This document shows, piece by piece, positions 9,202 to 17,632 of a stretch of 64,000 nt of DNA. Origin of the DNA: Rhodopseudomonas palustris (GTDB taxonomy: Bacteria; Pseudomonadota; Alphaproteobacteria; Rhizobiales; Xanthobacteraceae). The stretch is taken from contig NZ_CP019966.1 of assembly GCF_003031265.1 (NCBI RefSeq), positions 4,278,001 to 4,342,000 on the forward strand, read 5' to 3'. A program made the position numbers and the translations under genes. The first letter of the stretch is position 1. Each line of letters begins with the position of its first letter. Under the pieces are notes generated by a model. The model was not told the DNA's origin. It did not search any database and saw only the letters and a list, made by a program, of their open reading frames with translations.

Positions 9202-9483
9202 ATGACCAAGACCGGCGCCGCTTTGCTCGCGGCTGCGACCATCCTCACCCTGGCGGCGGCTCCGGCCTCGGCCCGCGATTTCCCCTACTGCCTGCAAGGC
9301 GGCGAATGGGGCTACCCGGGTAACTGCCAGTTCGACTCGTACCAGCAGTGCATGGTGACGGCTTCCGGCACCCGCGCCTACTGCGACATCAATCCGGTGG
9401 TAGCGTTCCGTGCGCAGCAGCAGGCCGCCGAGCCGCAAGACGTTCCACCGCCGCAACAGCCGCCGCGCAAGCGCCGGCACTAA
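9202..9483 (+). CDS. DUF3551 small secreted protein
   Basis: The 93-aa product has a Sec signal peptide (residues 1 to about 26, ending APASA before RDFPYC). The short mature domain has four conserved cysteines in the pattern YCLQGGEWGYPGNC, QQCMV and AYCDIN. This is the DUF3551 family, present in many copies in Bradyrhizobium and Rhodopseudomonas relatives, with no known function. Disulfides in the periplasm are likely. A Pro/Gln-rich tail ends in KRRH. A GAGAG ribosome binding site precedes the ATG. Confidence 0.8.
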   Translation: MTKTGAALLAAATILTLAAAPASARDFPYCLQGGEWGYPGNCQFDSYQQCMVTASGTRAYCDINPVVAFRAQQQAAEPQDVPPPQQPPRKRRH

Positions 9484-9530
9484 TCGGCTGCGCTTATTCC
9501 GCGCGCGCAACGGCCCGAAGCGCCAGCTAC

Positions 9531-9569
9531 AAAAAACAACGGCGCCGCTTCTTCTCGGAAGCGACGCCG
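9531..9569 (-). terminator. terminator between the DUF3551 gene and dksA
   Basis: A 12-bp stem with one mismatch (9540-9551 with 9558-9569) is flanked on the left by AAAAAACAA, which gives a U-rich tract for dksA transcripts. TAAAACTTT on the right is less T-rich, so it may also slow transcription from the left. Confidence 0.7.
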
Positions 9570-9593
9570 TAAAACTTTGATCAGGCCACCGAC

Positions 9594-10022
9594 CTATTCG
9601 TCGCGATACACCTTTTCGCGCTTCTCATGGCGCTCCTGGGCTTCGACCGAGAGCGTCGCAATCGGGCGCGCCTCGAGCCGCTTGAGAGAGATCGGCTCGC
9701 CGGTCTCTTCGCAATAGCCGTAGGTGTTATCTTCGATACGTTGCAGTGCTGCGTCGATCTTGGCGATCAGCTTGCGTTGACGGTCGCGAGCGCGCAGCTC
9801 AATAGCGCGGTCGGTTTCGGAGGAGGCGCGATCAGCCAAGTCGGGATGATTGACGTTCTCTTCCTGTAGTGCCTGGAGCGTGAGTTTGGCTTCACGCAGG
9901 ATCTCGTCCTTCCAAGCCAACAATTTGGCGCGAAAATAATCGCGCTGCCGCTCGTTCATGAACGGCTCTTTCTCGGATGGTCGATAGTCTTTCAACTTTT
10001 CCAAGGGCAATCCATGATCCAC
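9594..10022 (-). CDS. dksA: RNA polymerase-binding transcription factor DksA
   Basis: DksA binds the RNA polymerase secondary channel and works with ppGpp in the stringent response. The 142-aa protein starts with GTG and has the family EPFMNERQRDYFRAKLLAWK helix. The coiled-coil tip has DLADRA (Asp61, Asp64, Ala66), matching the DxxDxA motif needed for activity. The C-terminal zinc-finger region has a single cysteine (Cys104 in YGYCEETGEPI); the other three zinc ligands are absent. One-cysteine DksA proteins are known in alphaproteobacteria, so it is probably functional. It lies inside the flagellar cluster. Confidence 0.93.
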   Translation of the reverse strand: MDHGLPLEKLKDYRPSEKEPFMNERQRDYFRAKLLAWKDEILREAKLTLQALQEENVNHPDLADRASSETDRAIELRARDRQRKLIAKIDAALQRIEDNTYGYCEETGEPISLKRLEARPIATLSVEAQERHEKREKVYRDE

Positions 10023-10142
10023 ATCAGGCGGTAAACACCCCGCCTGCGCGGCAGCTTATATAGCGCTGGGTTGTGACAGACAATATCGTCCGCACCGATC
10101 GCACCGGAACGGCGGAATAGCTGGGGAACACGAATCGCAGGC

Positions 10143-10553
10143 TTAGGCTTGGCCGGCTTTGGCGAGTTCGACCTCGACCCGCAGCTCGATCTCCGCCAGT
10201 ACCGCGTCGAGGCCGGGATCGCCGGAGGAGTTCTTCAGTTCGGCCGCCGCCGCGCGCAGCCGCGCCACCGTTGCACCGTCCAGCATCCCCGACAGCAGGC
10301 CGATCTTCAGATCGTCGAGCGCATCGAGCGCTGTCCGTCCGCGCTGCACTGAGCGCTTGCGGCGTTCGGTGGCATCCTCCACCCCCTGCATGGCGAGCAG
10401 CGCATCCAGCGCCGCCGGCGGCCGAGGCGCACTGATCGGCTTGGCTTCCGATTGCGTGGGAGCGGTGGGGAGCGAAAACGTGCTCGATCCGGAGCGCCGG
10501 ACAGTGCCGGAGCCGGTCGATGTGGTGGTGCCGTTCGGACCGTAAATGCGCAT
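10143..10553 (-). CDS. fliX: flagellar assembly regulator FliX
   Basis: FliX is an alphaproteobacterial regulator that in Caulobacter couples flagellar assembly to FlbD/sigma-54-dependent transcription. The 136-aa protein begins MRIYGPNG, has a low-complexity Ser/Thr-rich stretch (about residues 8-30), then the conserved helical domain (ALDALLAMQGVEDATERRKR and GLLSGMLDGATVARLRAA). It is divergent from flgI across a 298-bp gap, the same arrangement as the Caulobacter fliX/flgI locus. Confidence 0.88.
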   Translation of the reverse strand: MRIYGPNGTTTSTGSGTVRRSGSSTFSLPTAPTQSEAKPISAPRPPAALDALLAMQGVEDATERRKRSVQRGRTALDALDDLKIGLLSGMLDGATVARLRAAAAELKNSSGDPGLDAVLAEIELRVEVELAKAGQA

Positions 10554-10650
10554 CGTGTCTCTCGCCGTGTCCAGGCTCGCCTGCGGAACAGCTTACACCC
10601 AGGGCGGCAACAGGGCTGAGGCCCCCGACCCGCAGCAAACCGGTTTATGG

Positions 10651-10665
10651 TTAACGATGGGTAAA
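10651..10665. promoter_or_regulatory. possible CtrA box in the fliX-flgI gap
   Basis: TTAACGATGGGTAAA matches the CtrA consensus TTAA-N7-TTAA with one mismatch (TAAA in the second half). It lies 98 bp from the fliX start and 187 bp from the flgI start. CtrA controls this divergent pair in Caulobacter; use here is inferred from position and match. Confidence 0.45.
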
Positions 10666-10851
10666 CAGCCCGGCAAGAATTGCCGGTGACGGCAGTTTCG
10701 CCGCGGCTGGAACCCAAATGGAACTCCGGAGAGGGGAACTTCCCCTCGGAAAATCAACAAGTTGCTTCAGATTCGCGGGTGGCACAGGACTGGCAAGGAA
10801 AGACTGACCGCATCGTTCGCACCAGCGGCGATGGATCGACAGGAGCCGACA

Positions 10852-11973
10852 ATGCCGCGCGTATCGACCCAACTCGTAAGGCTGGCTGCGGCGGCGCTGT
10901 GCGTGCTGCTCCTGTCGGGCGTGGGGGCCAATGCGACGTCGCGCATCAAGGACCTCGCCAATATCGAAGGCATCCGCCAGAACCAGCTGATCGGTTACGG
11001 CCTCGTGGTCGGCCTCAACGGCACCGGCGACACCCTCAACAACATCCCCTTCACCAAGCAGTCGCTGCAGGCGATGCTGGAACGTATGGGCGTCAACATC
11101 CGCGGCGCCACCATCCGCACCGGCAACGTCGCCGCCGTGATGGTCACCGGCAATCTGCCGCCGTTCGCCACCCAGGGCACCCGGATGGACGTCACCGTCT
11201 CGGCGCTGGGCGACGCCAAGAACCTGCAGGGCGGCACCCTGCTGGTCACCCCCCTGCTCGGCGCCGACGGCAACGTCTACGCGGTCGCCCAGGGTTCGCT
11301 GGCGATCGGCGGTTTCCAGGCCGAGGGCGAAGCCGCCAAGATTACCCGCGGCGTGCCGACGGTCGGCCGGATCGCCAATGGCGCCATCATCGAGCGCGAG
11401 ATCGAATTCGCCCTGAACCGGCTGCCGAACGTGCGGCTTGCGCTGCGCAATGCCGACTTCACCACCGCCAAGCGGATCGCTGCCGCCGTCAACGACTACC
11501 TCGGCACCAAATGCGCCGAGCCGCTCGACCCGTCGACCGTCCAGCTTTCGATACCGGGCGAGTTCAAGGGCAACGCGGTGGCGCTGCTCACCGAAATCGA
11601 GCAGTTGCAGGTCGAACCGGACCAGGCCGCCAAGATCGTGATCGACGAACGTAGCGGTATCATAGTCATGGGTCGTGACGTCCGAGTCGCCACCGTGGCG
11701 GTGGCCCAGGGCAACCTGACGGTGTCGATCTCCGAAAGTCCGCAGGTGAGCCAGCCGAATCCGCTCGGCGGCGGCCGCACCGTCGTCACGCCGAATTCGC
11801 GGATCGGGGTCACCGAAGACGGCAAGAAGCTCGCCGTGGTCAAGGACGGCGTGTCGCTGCAGCAGCTGGTCGACGGCCTCAACAGCCTCGGCATCGGCCC
11901 GCGCGACCTGATCGGCATCCTGCAGGCGATCAAGGCCGCCGGTGCAATCGAAGCCGACATCGAGGTGATGTGA
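10852..11973 (+). CDS. flgI: flagellar P-ring protein FlgI
   Basis: FlgI polymerises in the periplasm into the P ring around the rod, with help from FlgA. The 373-aa precursor has a Sec signal peptide (about residues 1-28, ending GANA). The mature protein starts with the family signature TSRIKDLANIEGIRQNQLIG, followed by YGLVVGLNGTGDTLNNIPFT. The C-terminus QQLVDGLNSLGIGPRDLIGI is also typical. The ATG at 10852 follows AGGAG and gives a proper signal peptide; a longer in-frame start at 10762 would not. The stop overlaps the flgJ start by one base. Confidence 0.96.
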   Translation: MPRVSTQLVRLAAAALCVLLLSGVGANATSRIKDLANIEGIRQNQLIGYGLVVGLNGTGDTLNNIPFTKQSLQAMLERMGVNIRGATIRTGNVAAVMVTGNLPPFATQGTRMDVTVSALGDAKNLQGGTLLVTPLLGADGNVYAVAQGSLAIGGFQAEGEAAKITRGVPTVGRIANGAIIEREIEFALNRLPNVRLALRNADFTTAKRIAAAVNDYLGTKCAEPLDPSTVQLSIPGEFKGNAVALLTEIEQLQVEPDQAAKIVIDERSGIIVMGRDVRVATVAVAQGNLTVSISESPQVSQPNPLGGGRTVVTPNSRIGVTEDGKKLAVVKDGVSLQQLVDGLNSLGIGPRDLIGILQAIKAAGAIEADIEVM

Positions 11974-12308
11974 TGACGATCGCCACGACCTACGGGCCGA
12001 CCCTACCGACCTATAACGGGCGGCCCGACTTTGCCCTCGCCGAAGCGCTGTCGAAGGTGCCGGCGCAGGTCCAGGACAAGGCCCAGAAGACCGCCAAGGA
12101 CTTCGAGGCGATGTTTCTCAACACCATGTTCTCGCAGATGACTTCCGGGCTGAAGGGCGAAGGACCGTTCGGCGACACCGTCGGTACCGGCGTTTGGCGT
12201 TCGATGCTGACCGAACAGCATTCGCAGATGGTCGCCAAGGCCGGTGGCGTCGGCATCGCCACCGACGTGTACCGCTCGCTGATCCTGCAACAGGCAGCCC
12301 GCTCCTAA
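11973..12308 (+). CDS. flgJ: rod-binding protein FlgJ, N-terminal domain only
   Basis: FlgJ caps the growing rod. In enterobacteria it also has a C-terminal peptidoglycan hydrolase. This 111-aa protein is only the rod-binding domain: KTAKDFEAMFLNTMFSQMTSG then a GVWRSMLTEQHSQMVAKAGGVGIA stretch that marks the FlgJ-N/CheL family. The muramidase half is missing, as is usual in alphaproteobacteria, where a separate lytic enzyme opens the wall. The start overlaps the flgI stop (TGATG), which implies translational coupling. Confidence 0.9.
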   Translation: MTIATTYGPTLPTYNGRPDFALAEALSKVPAQVQDKAQKTAKDFEAMFLNTMFSQMTSGLKGEGPFGDTVGTGVWRSMLTEQHSQMVAKAGGVGIATDVYRSLILQQAARS

Positions 12309-12325
12309 GCGCAAAGGACGACGCC

Positions 12326-12817
12326 ATGACCGCGATGCAACGCCCGCAAGCCCAGCCCGCCGCCGTTCAACCGGTGGCAACGCCCGCCGACGCGCGCAAG
12401 CTCGCCGAGGGCCTGATCACGCTGATGGATTCGCTGCTGAAGGTGATCGAACACGAGACCGAGCTGGTCCGTGCCGGCAAGATCGCCGAAGCGATGCGGC
12501 TCGAGGCCGACAAGACCGAAGGCACCAAGCGCTACATCAGCGCGATCACGCTGGTGCGCGCCAGCCAGCCCTACATGTCCAAAGCGACGCCGGACCTGCT
12601 CGCGACGCTGCACCGGCATCACGAAGTGTTCCGCGCGATGCTGCAGGTCAACCTGACCGTGCTCGCCACCGCGCATGCGGTGTCGGAAGGCATCGTGCGA
12701 GGCGTCAACGCCGAAGTGCAGAAGCGCAACGCGCCGCAGACCTACACCGCCTACGGCCGTCACACCGGTCCGAGCCCGCGCCAGCTGACGCCAATCGCAG
12801 TCAGCCGTTCGCTGTAA
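12326..12817 (+). CDS. FlgN/FlbY-like flagellar chaperone
   Basis: This 163-aa mostly helical protein has ARKLAEGLITLMDSLLKVIE followed by a helical hairpin (ETELVRAGKIAEAMRLEADK). It resembles FlgN-type export chaperones that hold the hook-junction proteins FlgK and FlgL, annotated FlbY or FlgN in Rhizobiales. It follows flgJ after 17 bp with AAGGACG as ribosome binding site, completing flgI-flgJ-flgN. FlgK and FlgL, the likely clients, are encoded at 35.7-39.2 kb. The family assignment rests on pattern and context. Confidence 0.75.
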   Translation: MTAMQRPQAQPAAVQPVATPADARKLAEGLITLMDSLLKVIEHETELVRAGKIAEAMRLEADKTEGTKRYISAITLVRASQPYMSKATPDLLATLHRHHEVFRAMLQVNLTVLATAHAVSEGIVRGVNAEVQKRNAPQTYTAYGRHTGPSPRQLTPIAVSRSL

Positions 12818-12996
12818 CGCCTCCCCTCACGACGACCTTGCAGGCCCGACGCGCATTGGCGCGAGATGTTGCACGCCTGCGCGATGCAAAGCTTTCGATT
12901 TAAATCATCGGAATCTTTGCAGGAGGAATTTCAGAACTGTTTGCCACGATGCTCGAGGAGGTGTGGGATTGACCTGATGGAGGCCAGGAGGCTGAC

Positions 12997-13368
12997 ATGA
13001 GTATCGATTTCAACATCAAGCCGGTGGGGGCGCCGGTGATCACGCCGATCCTCAGGCCGGAGCCTGAGGCGGTGCAAGCGGCCGTACCGACCGATCTGCC
13101 GGCGCCACAAAGCGTCACGGCGGCAGACAGCGGATCGGCGACGACTGCCACCAAGTCCGGAAGCAACCCTGCGTCTTCGATCGCCCGCCAGGTGATCTTC
13201 GATCAGGCTGCGGCCGAGATGGTGTACGTGGCGGTCGATCAGAACACGCAGTCGGTGATCAGCCAGTATCCTGACTCCTGGCAGCTCAAGGCACGCGCTT
13301 ACTTCCGCGAACTCGATCAATCGAAGCCGCAGCGCATCGGATCGCTCGCAACCGACCGCGTCGCCTGA
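12997..13368 (+). CDS. hypothetical flagellar-cluster protein, weakly FlaG-like
   Basis: The 123-aa protein has a Pro/Ala/Thr-rich, probably unstructured N-terminal half. A compact C-terminal part reads VIFDQAAAEMVYVAVDQNTQ followed by SVISQYPDSW. A short beta segment then a 'residue-residue-I-xx-hydrophobic-P' turn recalls the FlaG family, whose members affect filament length, but the match is weak. There is no signal peptide. GGAGG precedes the ATG. It stands alone between the flgI and flaF operons, so a flagellar role is an inference from place. Confidence 0.55.
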   Translation: MSIDFNIKPVGAPVITPILRPEPEAVQAAVPTDLPAPQSVTAADSGSATTATKSGSNPASSIARQVIFDQAAAEMVYVAVDQNTQSVISQYPDSWQLKARAYFRELDQSKPQRIGSLATDRVA

Positions 13369-13484
13369 CGCCGAGTTGGAATGAGACCGGATCTCCCGGC
13401 CCGCCGGTTGCGGGCGCGGGCGCTTTGTGCTGCGCAGAGGAAATGATGTGAGCAGAGTGCGCGCACACCGCAACGGCCATTGCG

Positions 13485-13853
13485 TTACGGACGGCCGCTG
13501 AGACCCGCGGCGATGTTACGATTGATGTCGATCAGCGCCTGCAGGCGTTCGACTTCCGGCTTGATCTGCAAGGCGCTGGACTGGCTCATCACGAACACGC
13601 CGATGTTGGCGATGTTCTGCCGGATCTCGATCGACTGCGGATTGTCGTCGCGCATCGCCTCGGTGACGAAGATCGACCAAAGTTTGCGATTGAACAGCAG
13701 CGCTTCCTGAAGTCCGATCGCGCCCTTCTCGTCCCAGTTCGTGACGACGTCCTGCAATTGCTTAGCCGCCTTCAGCAGCGCCTGCGCTTCGATCTCGCGG
13801 GGAGATGCAGTTCTCTGCGCCGTTCTGGCGTAAGCTTGCGCGGCACTCGACAT
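13485..13853 (-). CDS. flaF: flagellin synthesis regulator FlaF
   Basis: FlaF is a small alphaproteobacterial protein needed for flagellin secretion and translation, acting with FlbT. The 122-aa product has the family pattern AYARTAQRTASPREIEAQAL and LLFNRKLWSIFVTEAM, with a C-terminal helix containing ALIDINRNIAAGL. It lies 3 bp downstream of flbT on the same strand, so the two form an operon just beyond the first flagellin gene. Confidence 0.93.
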   Translation of the reverse strand: MSSAAQAYARTAQRTASPREIEAQALLKAAKQLQDVVTNWDEKGAIGLQEALLFNRKLWSIFVTEAMRDDNPQSIEIRQNIANIGVFVMSQSSALQIKPEVERLQALIDINRNIAAGLSGRP

Positions 13854-13856
13854 CGG

Positions 13857-14237
13857 CTACCTCGACAACAATTCTTCTTCACGCTTGATGAGGGGGCGCA
13901 GCTCTCTGAGTGCCTTATAGAGATTGCCGCTTAAGATATGATTACTGGTTGCTTCAATCGTTTCGCGGAAGCTCGGCACGGCTTCGATCAACTCTTTGAT
14001 GAAACCTAGATACAAATCCTGATAAGCTGGGATGTCGTTCTGCAGATACATCATCTGCACGCAGAGATAGATTCGCTTCACCGGCGTGTTCGCAGTCTCC
14101 GCGGTGAGAATGTCCTTCTCGCGCAGAATCGGCGCATCGCCGTCGATCAGAAACGTGGTGCGGGTGTCGGAGTTGGTGATCACGCTCTGGCCGATCACGA
14201 TCCGCTCGAACGGCTTCAATTCGACTCGCAGAGGCAT
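13857..14237 (-). CDS. flbT: flagellin mRNA repressor FlbT
   Basis: FlbT binds flagellin mRNA and limits its translation in Caulobacter when the hook is unfinished; in some relatives it acts positively. The 126-aa protein begins MPLRVELKPFERIVIGQSVI and contains RTTFLIDGDAPILREKDI and YLCVQMMYLQND, all family hallmarks. It is followed closely by flaF and lies 215 bp beyond the stop of the 886-aa flagellin gene on the same strand. Its expected target would be the 5' leaders of the two flagellin mRNAs. Confidence 0.94.
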   Translation of the reverse strand: MPLRVELKPFERIVIGQSVITNSDTRTTFLIDGDAPILREKDILTAETANTPVKRIYLCVQMMYLQNDIPAYQDLYLGFIKELIEAVPSFRETIEATSNHILSGNLYKALRELRPLIKREEELLSR

Positions 14238-14423
14238 CGCTTCTCCCTTCGCATATGGTCACGGGACCGAGATCGACTCATCCTCCAGCCCTTTTTCCTT
14301 ATGCGCAGGGTTTGCGAATCGATCCAGTACAAACGCGCCGTACTTTCAGGGGAAAAATGCAACGGGAGATTGCACGGCGCCGAATCGCGCCGTCGCCCGG
14401 GACGTGGCCGCCCCGTGATCGCC

Positions 14424-14444
14424 GCCCCGGCGCGAGGCCGGGGC
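14424..14444 (-). terminator. GC-rich hairpin after the first flagellin gene
   Basis: An 8-bp perfect GC-rich stem (14424-14431 with 14437-14444) lies 9 bp after the flagellin stop. There is no U-tract, so it may act as a stabilising 3' hairpin or partial terminator that lets some transcripts run into flbT-flaF. Confidence 0.4.
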
Positions 14445-14452
14445 CGTTGCGA

Positions 14453-17113
14453 TTACCGCAGCAATTGCAGGACGCTCTGCTGCGACTGGTTGGCCAGCGA
14501 CAGCGCCGACACCGCGATCGATTGCCGGGTCGACAGCGCCTGACTGTTGGCCGCTTCTTCGTTGGTATCGGCGAGCGTCAGGTTCGCCGAGCCGGTCTGC
14601 AGCACGTTGATCAGGCTCTTGGCGAAGTTCTGGCGGATCTGCACGATCGACAGGTTTGAACCGTAGGACGACGCCTGCGAGCGCAGCGTGGTCGACGCGG
14701 TGTTGAGCGCAGCGAGCGTCTTGTTGGTCGCGGCGTTGTCGATGAAGTCGGTGCCGGCGACCAGCGTCGGCAGGCCGAGCGCGGCGGGCGTCAGCGCGGT
14801 GCCGACGATGGTCAGCGTCGAATTGCCGGTTTCGTTGAACACCAGCTTCAGCGTGTCGCCGTTCAGCAGGTTGACGCCGTTGAACGACGCGTCCTGCGAC
14901 GTGGTGGTGATCTGCGCGATGACGTTGTTGTACTGCTCGACCAGCTTGGCGCGCGCCGCCTGCGAATTGAGATCGGCGACCGGCGGGTTCGGCGTGGTGA
15001 AGGTCAGCGTCGAGGTGATCGAGCCGCCGAGCACGCCGCCGTCCGCAGCCGAGCCGAGCGTCGACGACGCGTAGTCGTTGCTCGCCGAGATCATCAGCAC
15101 GCCGTTGGCGTCGACCTGCGCGGTGAGGTTGTTCGGCGCAAGCGCGGCGTTGAGCTGCGCCAGCGTCTTCACCGTGCCGCCGGTACCGTCGCCGAACGTG
15201 ACGCTGACCGGCGTGCCGCCCTTGAAGGCGGTGAAGGTCATGGTCTTGCCGGAGACGCCGCCGGCGCCGGAGGCGCGCGACGCCTGGAACACCGTCGAGG
15301 TGCCGGTGTTGCCGGCGAGGCCGAGCGCCAGCATGGCATTGCCGGTGCCACTGATGGTGAGGTCGGAGGCGCTGCCGGTCGAGATCTTGAGCGAGCCGCT
15401 CGACAGCGACGAATTGGCGGAGCCGAGCTGGGTCGTCAACGTCGCACCGGTCTGCGACAGCGTCGCGGTCTGGACGCCGGTGGCAAGGTCGATCGCTTTC
15501 AGAACGTCGGCGACGGTGCCGCCCTGCAGATAGACGGTCGAATTGCCGAGCCCGTCGGTCTCGACGTGGCCAGTCACGCCGGTGTGGGTCGCCGAGGCGA
15601 GCGGGACCGGCGCGTTCTTGAAGGTGATGGTCTTGCCGTTGACGGTGAGGATCGAGCCATCGTCGATCAGCGTGCCGATCGTGGAGGGGCCGGTGATACG
15701 CGGCGCGTCGAGCGTAGTCGGGCCGGAACCAGTCGAGGTGGTGAGATTGAGCGACTTTAGCAAGTCGGCCGGACCGGTGACGTGGAGGTCAGCGCCGGTC
15801 GAAGAATTCAGCGTAACCACGCCGGTACCGCTGATCGAGGATGGCGTACCGTTGGCCGTGAAGGTCGCAACGCCGCCCGAGATGTTGGCCGACTTGACGC
15901 CGCTGGCAAGATCGATCGACGTCAGCACGTCGCCGACGGTGGCGTTGGTGAAGGTGTTGCTGGTGCCGAGATAGATCGTCGAATTGCCCTGGGAGTCGGC
16001 AACGATGTTGCCGAGCACACCGGACCCGACCAGCAGGCCGGCCGGCGACGGCGGATCGGACGCCTTGAAGGTGATGGTCTTGCCGTTCACCGTCAACGTG
16101 GTGCCGTCGGCGATCGCAGCGCCCAGACCGCCCACCGTGTTGAACAGCTTGGTGCTGGCGGTGATCGGCGATGCGGCGCCAGTGCCGAGTGACGTAGACA
16201 CCGGTGCGCTGAAGCCGAGCTTGGCCAGCACCGTGCCGCCCGAGGTGTCGGAGATCGACAGCGCGCGGTTGGTGCCGGTGTGCAGCTCGAGGTGGCCGCT
16301 GGCGTTGACCACCGACGGATTGCTGGTATTGCCGTTGATGGTGTCGACCGTGGCAAGCAGTGCGTTGATCGGCTGGTTGACGCCGATCGTATAGTTGCCG
16401 TTGCTGTCGACCGTCGGAGTGCCGGTGGCGGTAAAGGTGATGGTCTTGCCGTCGACGACCAGCACATCGCCGGCCTGCGGGCCGGTCGGGGTCGTGGTCA
16501 AACCGTTGGTGAGCGACGAGATCAGATCGGTGCCGGTCGCAGTCGCCGTCGCAGTCCCGGTGTAGAGCACACCGCCCGTCGAGGTCGCATCGGTCGGAAC
16601 GTTCTTGGTGACCGCGGTGCCGGGCAGCGAGCCGATGGCGCCGCCCAGCGTGTCGGTCAGCGACACGCCGCTGGTGCCGCCGGCGGTGCCGTCATAGATC
16701 ACGTTACTGGTCGCGATCGCGCTGGCGAAGGTCTGGGTGCCGCGCAGATCGTTCGGAGTGGCGCCCGCGATGGTCGCCGCAACGTTGGATTTAGTGGAGT
16801 AGCCGACGTTCGACTGCAGCGCCTGGTTGGCGATCGACTTGGCGGTGTCGATCAGCTTGTTGAGCGAGGTGATGCCGGTGTTGGCCGCCTGCAGGATCTG
16901 GACGCCGTTGCCGATGCCGTCGAGCAGGTTGTTGATGTCGCTGGCGCGGCTATCGAGCCCTGCTGCGGTGAAGAAATTAGTCGGATTGTCGAGCGCGGTG
17001 TTGACCTTCTTGCCGGAAGCAAGACGGTTCTGCGTCGTCGCCAACAGATCGGCAGTCGACTGCAGCGATAGCAGATTCTGGCGAACCGCTGCCGAGAGAA
17101 CCACATCAGCCAT
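14453..17113 (-). CDS. fliC: flagellin 1 (large, with four repeated central modules)
   Basis: Flagellin is the filament subunit, exported through the flagellar apparatus. The 886-aa protein is about twice the usual length. The N-terminal core (residues 1 to about 140) has LSLQSTADLLATTQNRLASG and VNTALDNPTNFFTAAGLDSR; the C-terminal core (last ~180 residues) ends QSQQSVLQLLR. The Ser/Thr/Gly-rich centre has four imperfect repeats, each opening with a GKTITF-like motif at about residues 222, 344, 493 and 622, which resemble Flagellin_IN units. Ser/Thr density makes it a good O-glycosylation target. A near-identical paralogue is at 32.7-35.4 kb. Confidence 0.93.
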   Translation of the reverse strand: MADVVLSAAVRQNLLSLQSTADLLATTQNRLASGKKVNTALDNPTNFFTAAGLDSRASDINNLLDGIGNGVQILQAANTGITSLNKLIDTAKSIANQALQSNVGYSTKSNVAATIAGATPNDLRGTQTFASAIATSNVIYDGTAGGTSGVSLTDTLGGAIGSLPGTAVTKNVPTDATSTGGVLYTGTATATATGTDLISSLTNGLTTTPTGPQAGDVLVVDGKTITFTATGTPTVDSNGNYTIGVNQPINALLATVDTINGNTSNPSVVNASGHLELHTGTNRALSISDTSGGTVLAKLGFSAPVSTSLGTGAASPITASTKLFNTVGGLGAAIADGTTLTVNGKTITFKASDPPSPAGLLVGSGVLGNIVADSQGNSTIYLGTSNTFTNATVGDVLTSIDLASGVKSANISGGVATFTANGTPSSISGTGVVTLNSSTGADLHVTGPADLLKSLNLTTSTGSGPTTLDAPRITGPSTIGTLIDDGSILTVNGKTITFKNAPVPLASATHTGVTGHVETDGLGNSTVYLQGGTVADVLKAIDLATGVQTATLSQTGATLTTQLGSANSSLSSGSLKISTGSASDLTISGTGNAMLALGLAGNTGTSTVFQASRASGAGGVSGKTMTFTAFKGGTPVSVTFGDGTGGTVKTLAQLNAALAPNNLTAQVDANGVLMISASNDYASSTLGSAADGGVLGGSITSTLTFTTPNPPVADLNSQAARAKLVEQYNNVIAQITTTSQDASFNGVNLLNGDTLKLVFNETGNSTLTIVGTALTPAALGLPTLVAGTDFIDNAATNKTLAALNTASTTLRSQASSYGSNLSIVQIRQNFAKSLINVLQTGSANLTLADTNEEAANSQALSTRQSIAVSALSLANQSQQSVLQLLR

Positions 17114-17632
17114 GGTGCAAACCTTCCTGATCCGCGCTGGACGTCGACCTTCAGTCGCACGTCGCTGCTCGCGTCGAACGGTCGTTGCCGCTGCGACACT
17201 TGCCGGTTGTGTTTAGACGCCTGTTCTGGAGAGGGACCTCGGCTGCACGACACACGTGCGCACCGGATCAACGCGGCCGATTCTCGGCCTACCTTCTTCC
17301 TGAGCACCCGGGACTATGGCGGGGGCCATTTAAAATATGGTTAACAGCGTCTTAAGGGAAAAAAGGTCAATTAAATCAATAGATCGGGTGTTTGCCCGCG
17401 ATAGCCCCTGCCCGGTTAGCGACCAATTTATTAACTGATTCGCTCATTCGGGCACCGGCGATCCGACACCACCAAGCCGACCCGTGGACCGGCACGGGAT
17501 TCAGACGGCCGGTCCAGCATGGTTTATGAATTATTTACACGGCTGACGGAGGATCACCCGCCTACGGGTTCTCTGAGGTGCGTCACAGGGCCTGAGGAGC
17601 TACCATCACTCCGCCAGATTCGGATCCTTGAG
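17114..17632. other. divergent regulatory region between flagellin 1 and the GT41 gene
   Basis: This 519-bp gap has no supported gene. It includes an AT-rich stretch (17327-17435), a CtrA box at 17330-17344 and, next to the flagellin start, a GGAAGG-containing leader. An in-frame extension of the GT41 reading frame back to 17519 lacks a ribosome binding site and family similarity and is read as leader. No good sigma-54 element was found for the flagellin. Confidence 0.5.
17330..17344. promoter_or_regulatory. CtrA box upstream of flagellin 1 and the GT41 gene
   Basis: TTAAAATATGGTTAA is an exact TTAA-N7-TTAA match to the CtrA response-regulator consensus. It lies 217 bp from the flagellin start and 289 bp from the GT41 start, in the most AT-rich part of the gap. 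CtrA governs early flagellar genes in alphaproteobacteria; which gene it serves is not decided by sequence. Confidence 0.55.

Noticed and set aside
12855..12874. TTGGCGCGAGATGTTGCA as a sigma-54 promoter before the FlaG-like gene
   Set aside because: The GG to GC spacing is 11, not 10, and sigma-54 tolerates this badly; the -24 box is also imperfect.
14453..17113. Repeated GKTITF modules as a tandem DNA repeat or phase-variable locus
   Set aside because: The modules are diverged at nucleotide level and 120-150 residues apart, so slippage-type variation is unlikely; read as old domain duplication.
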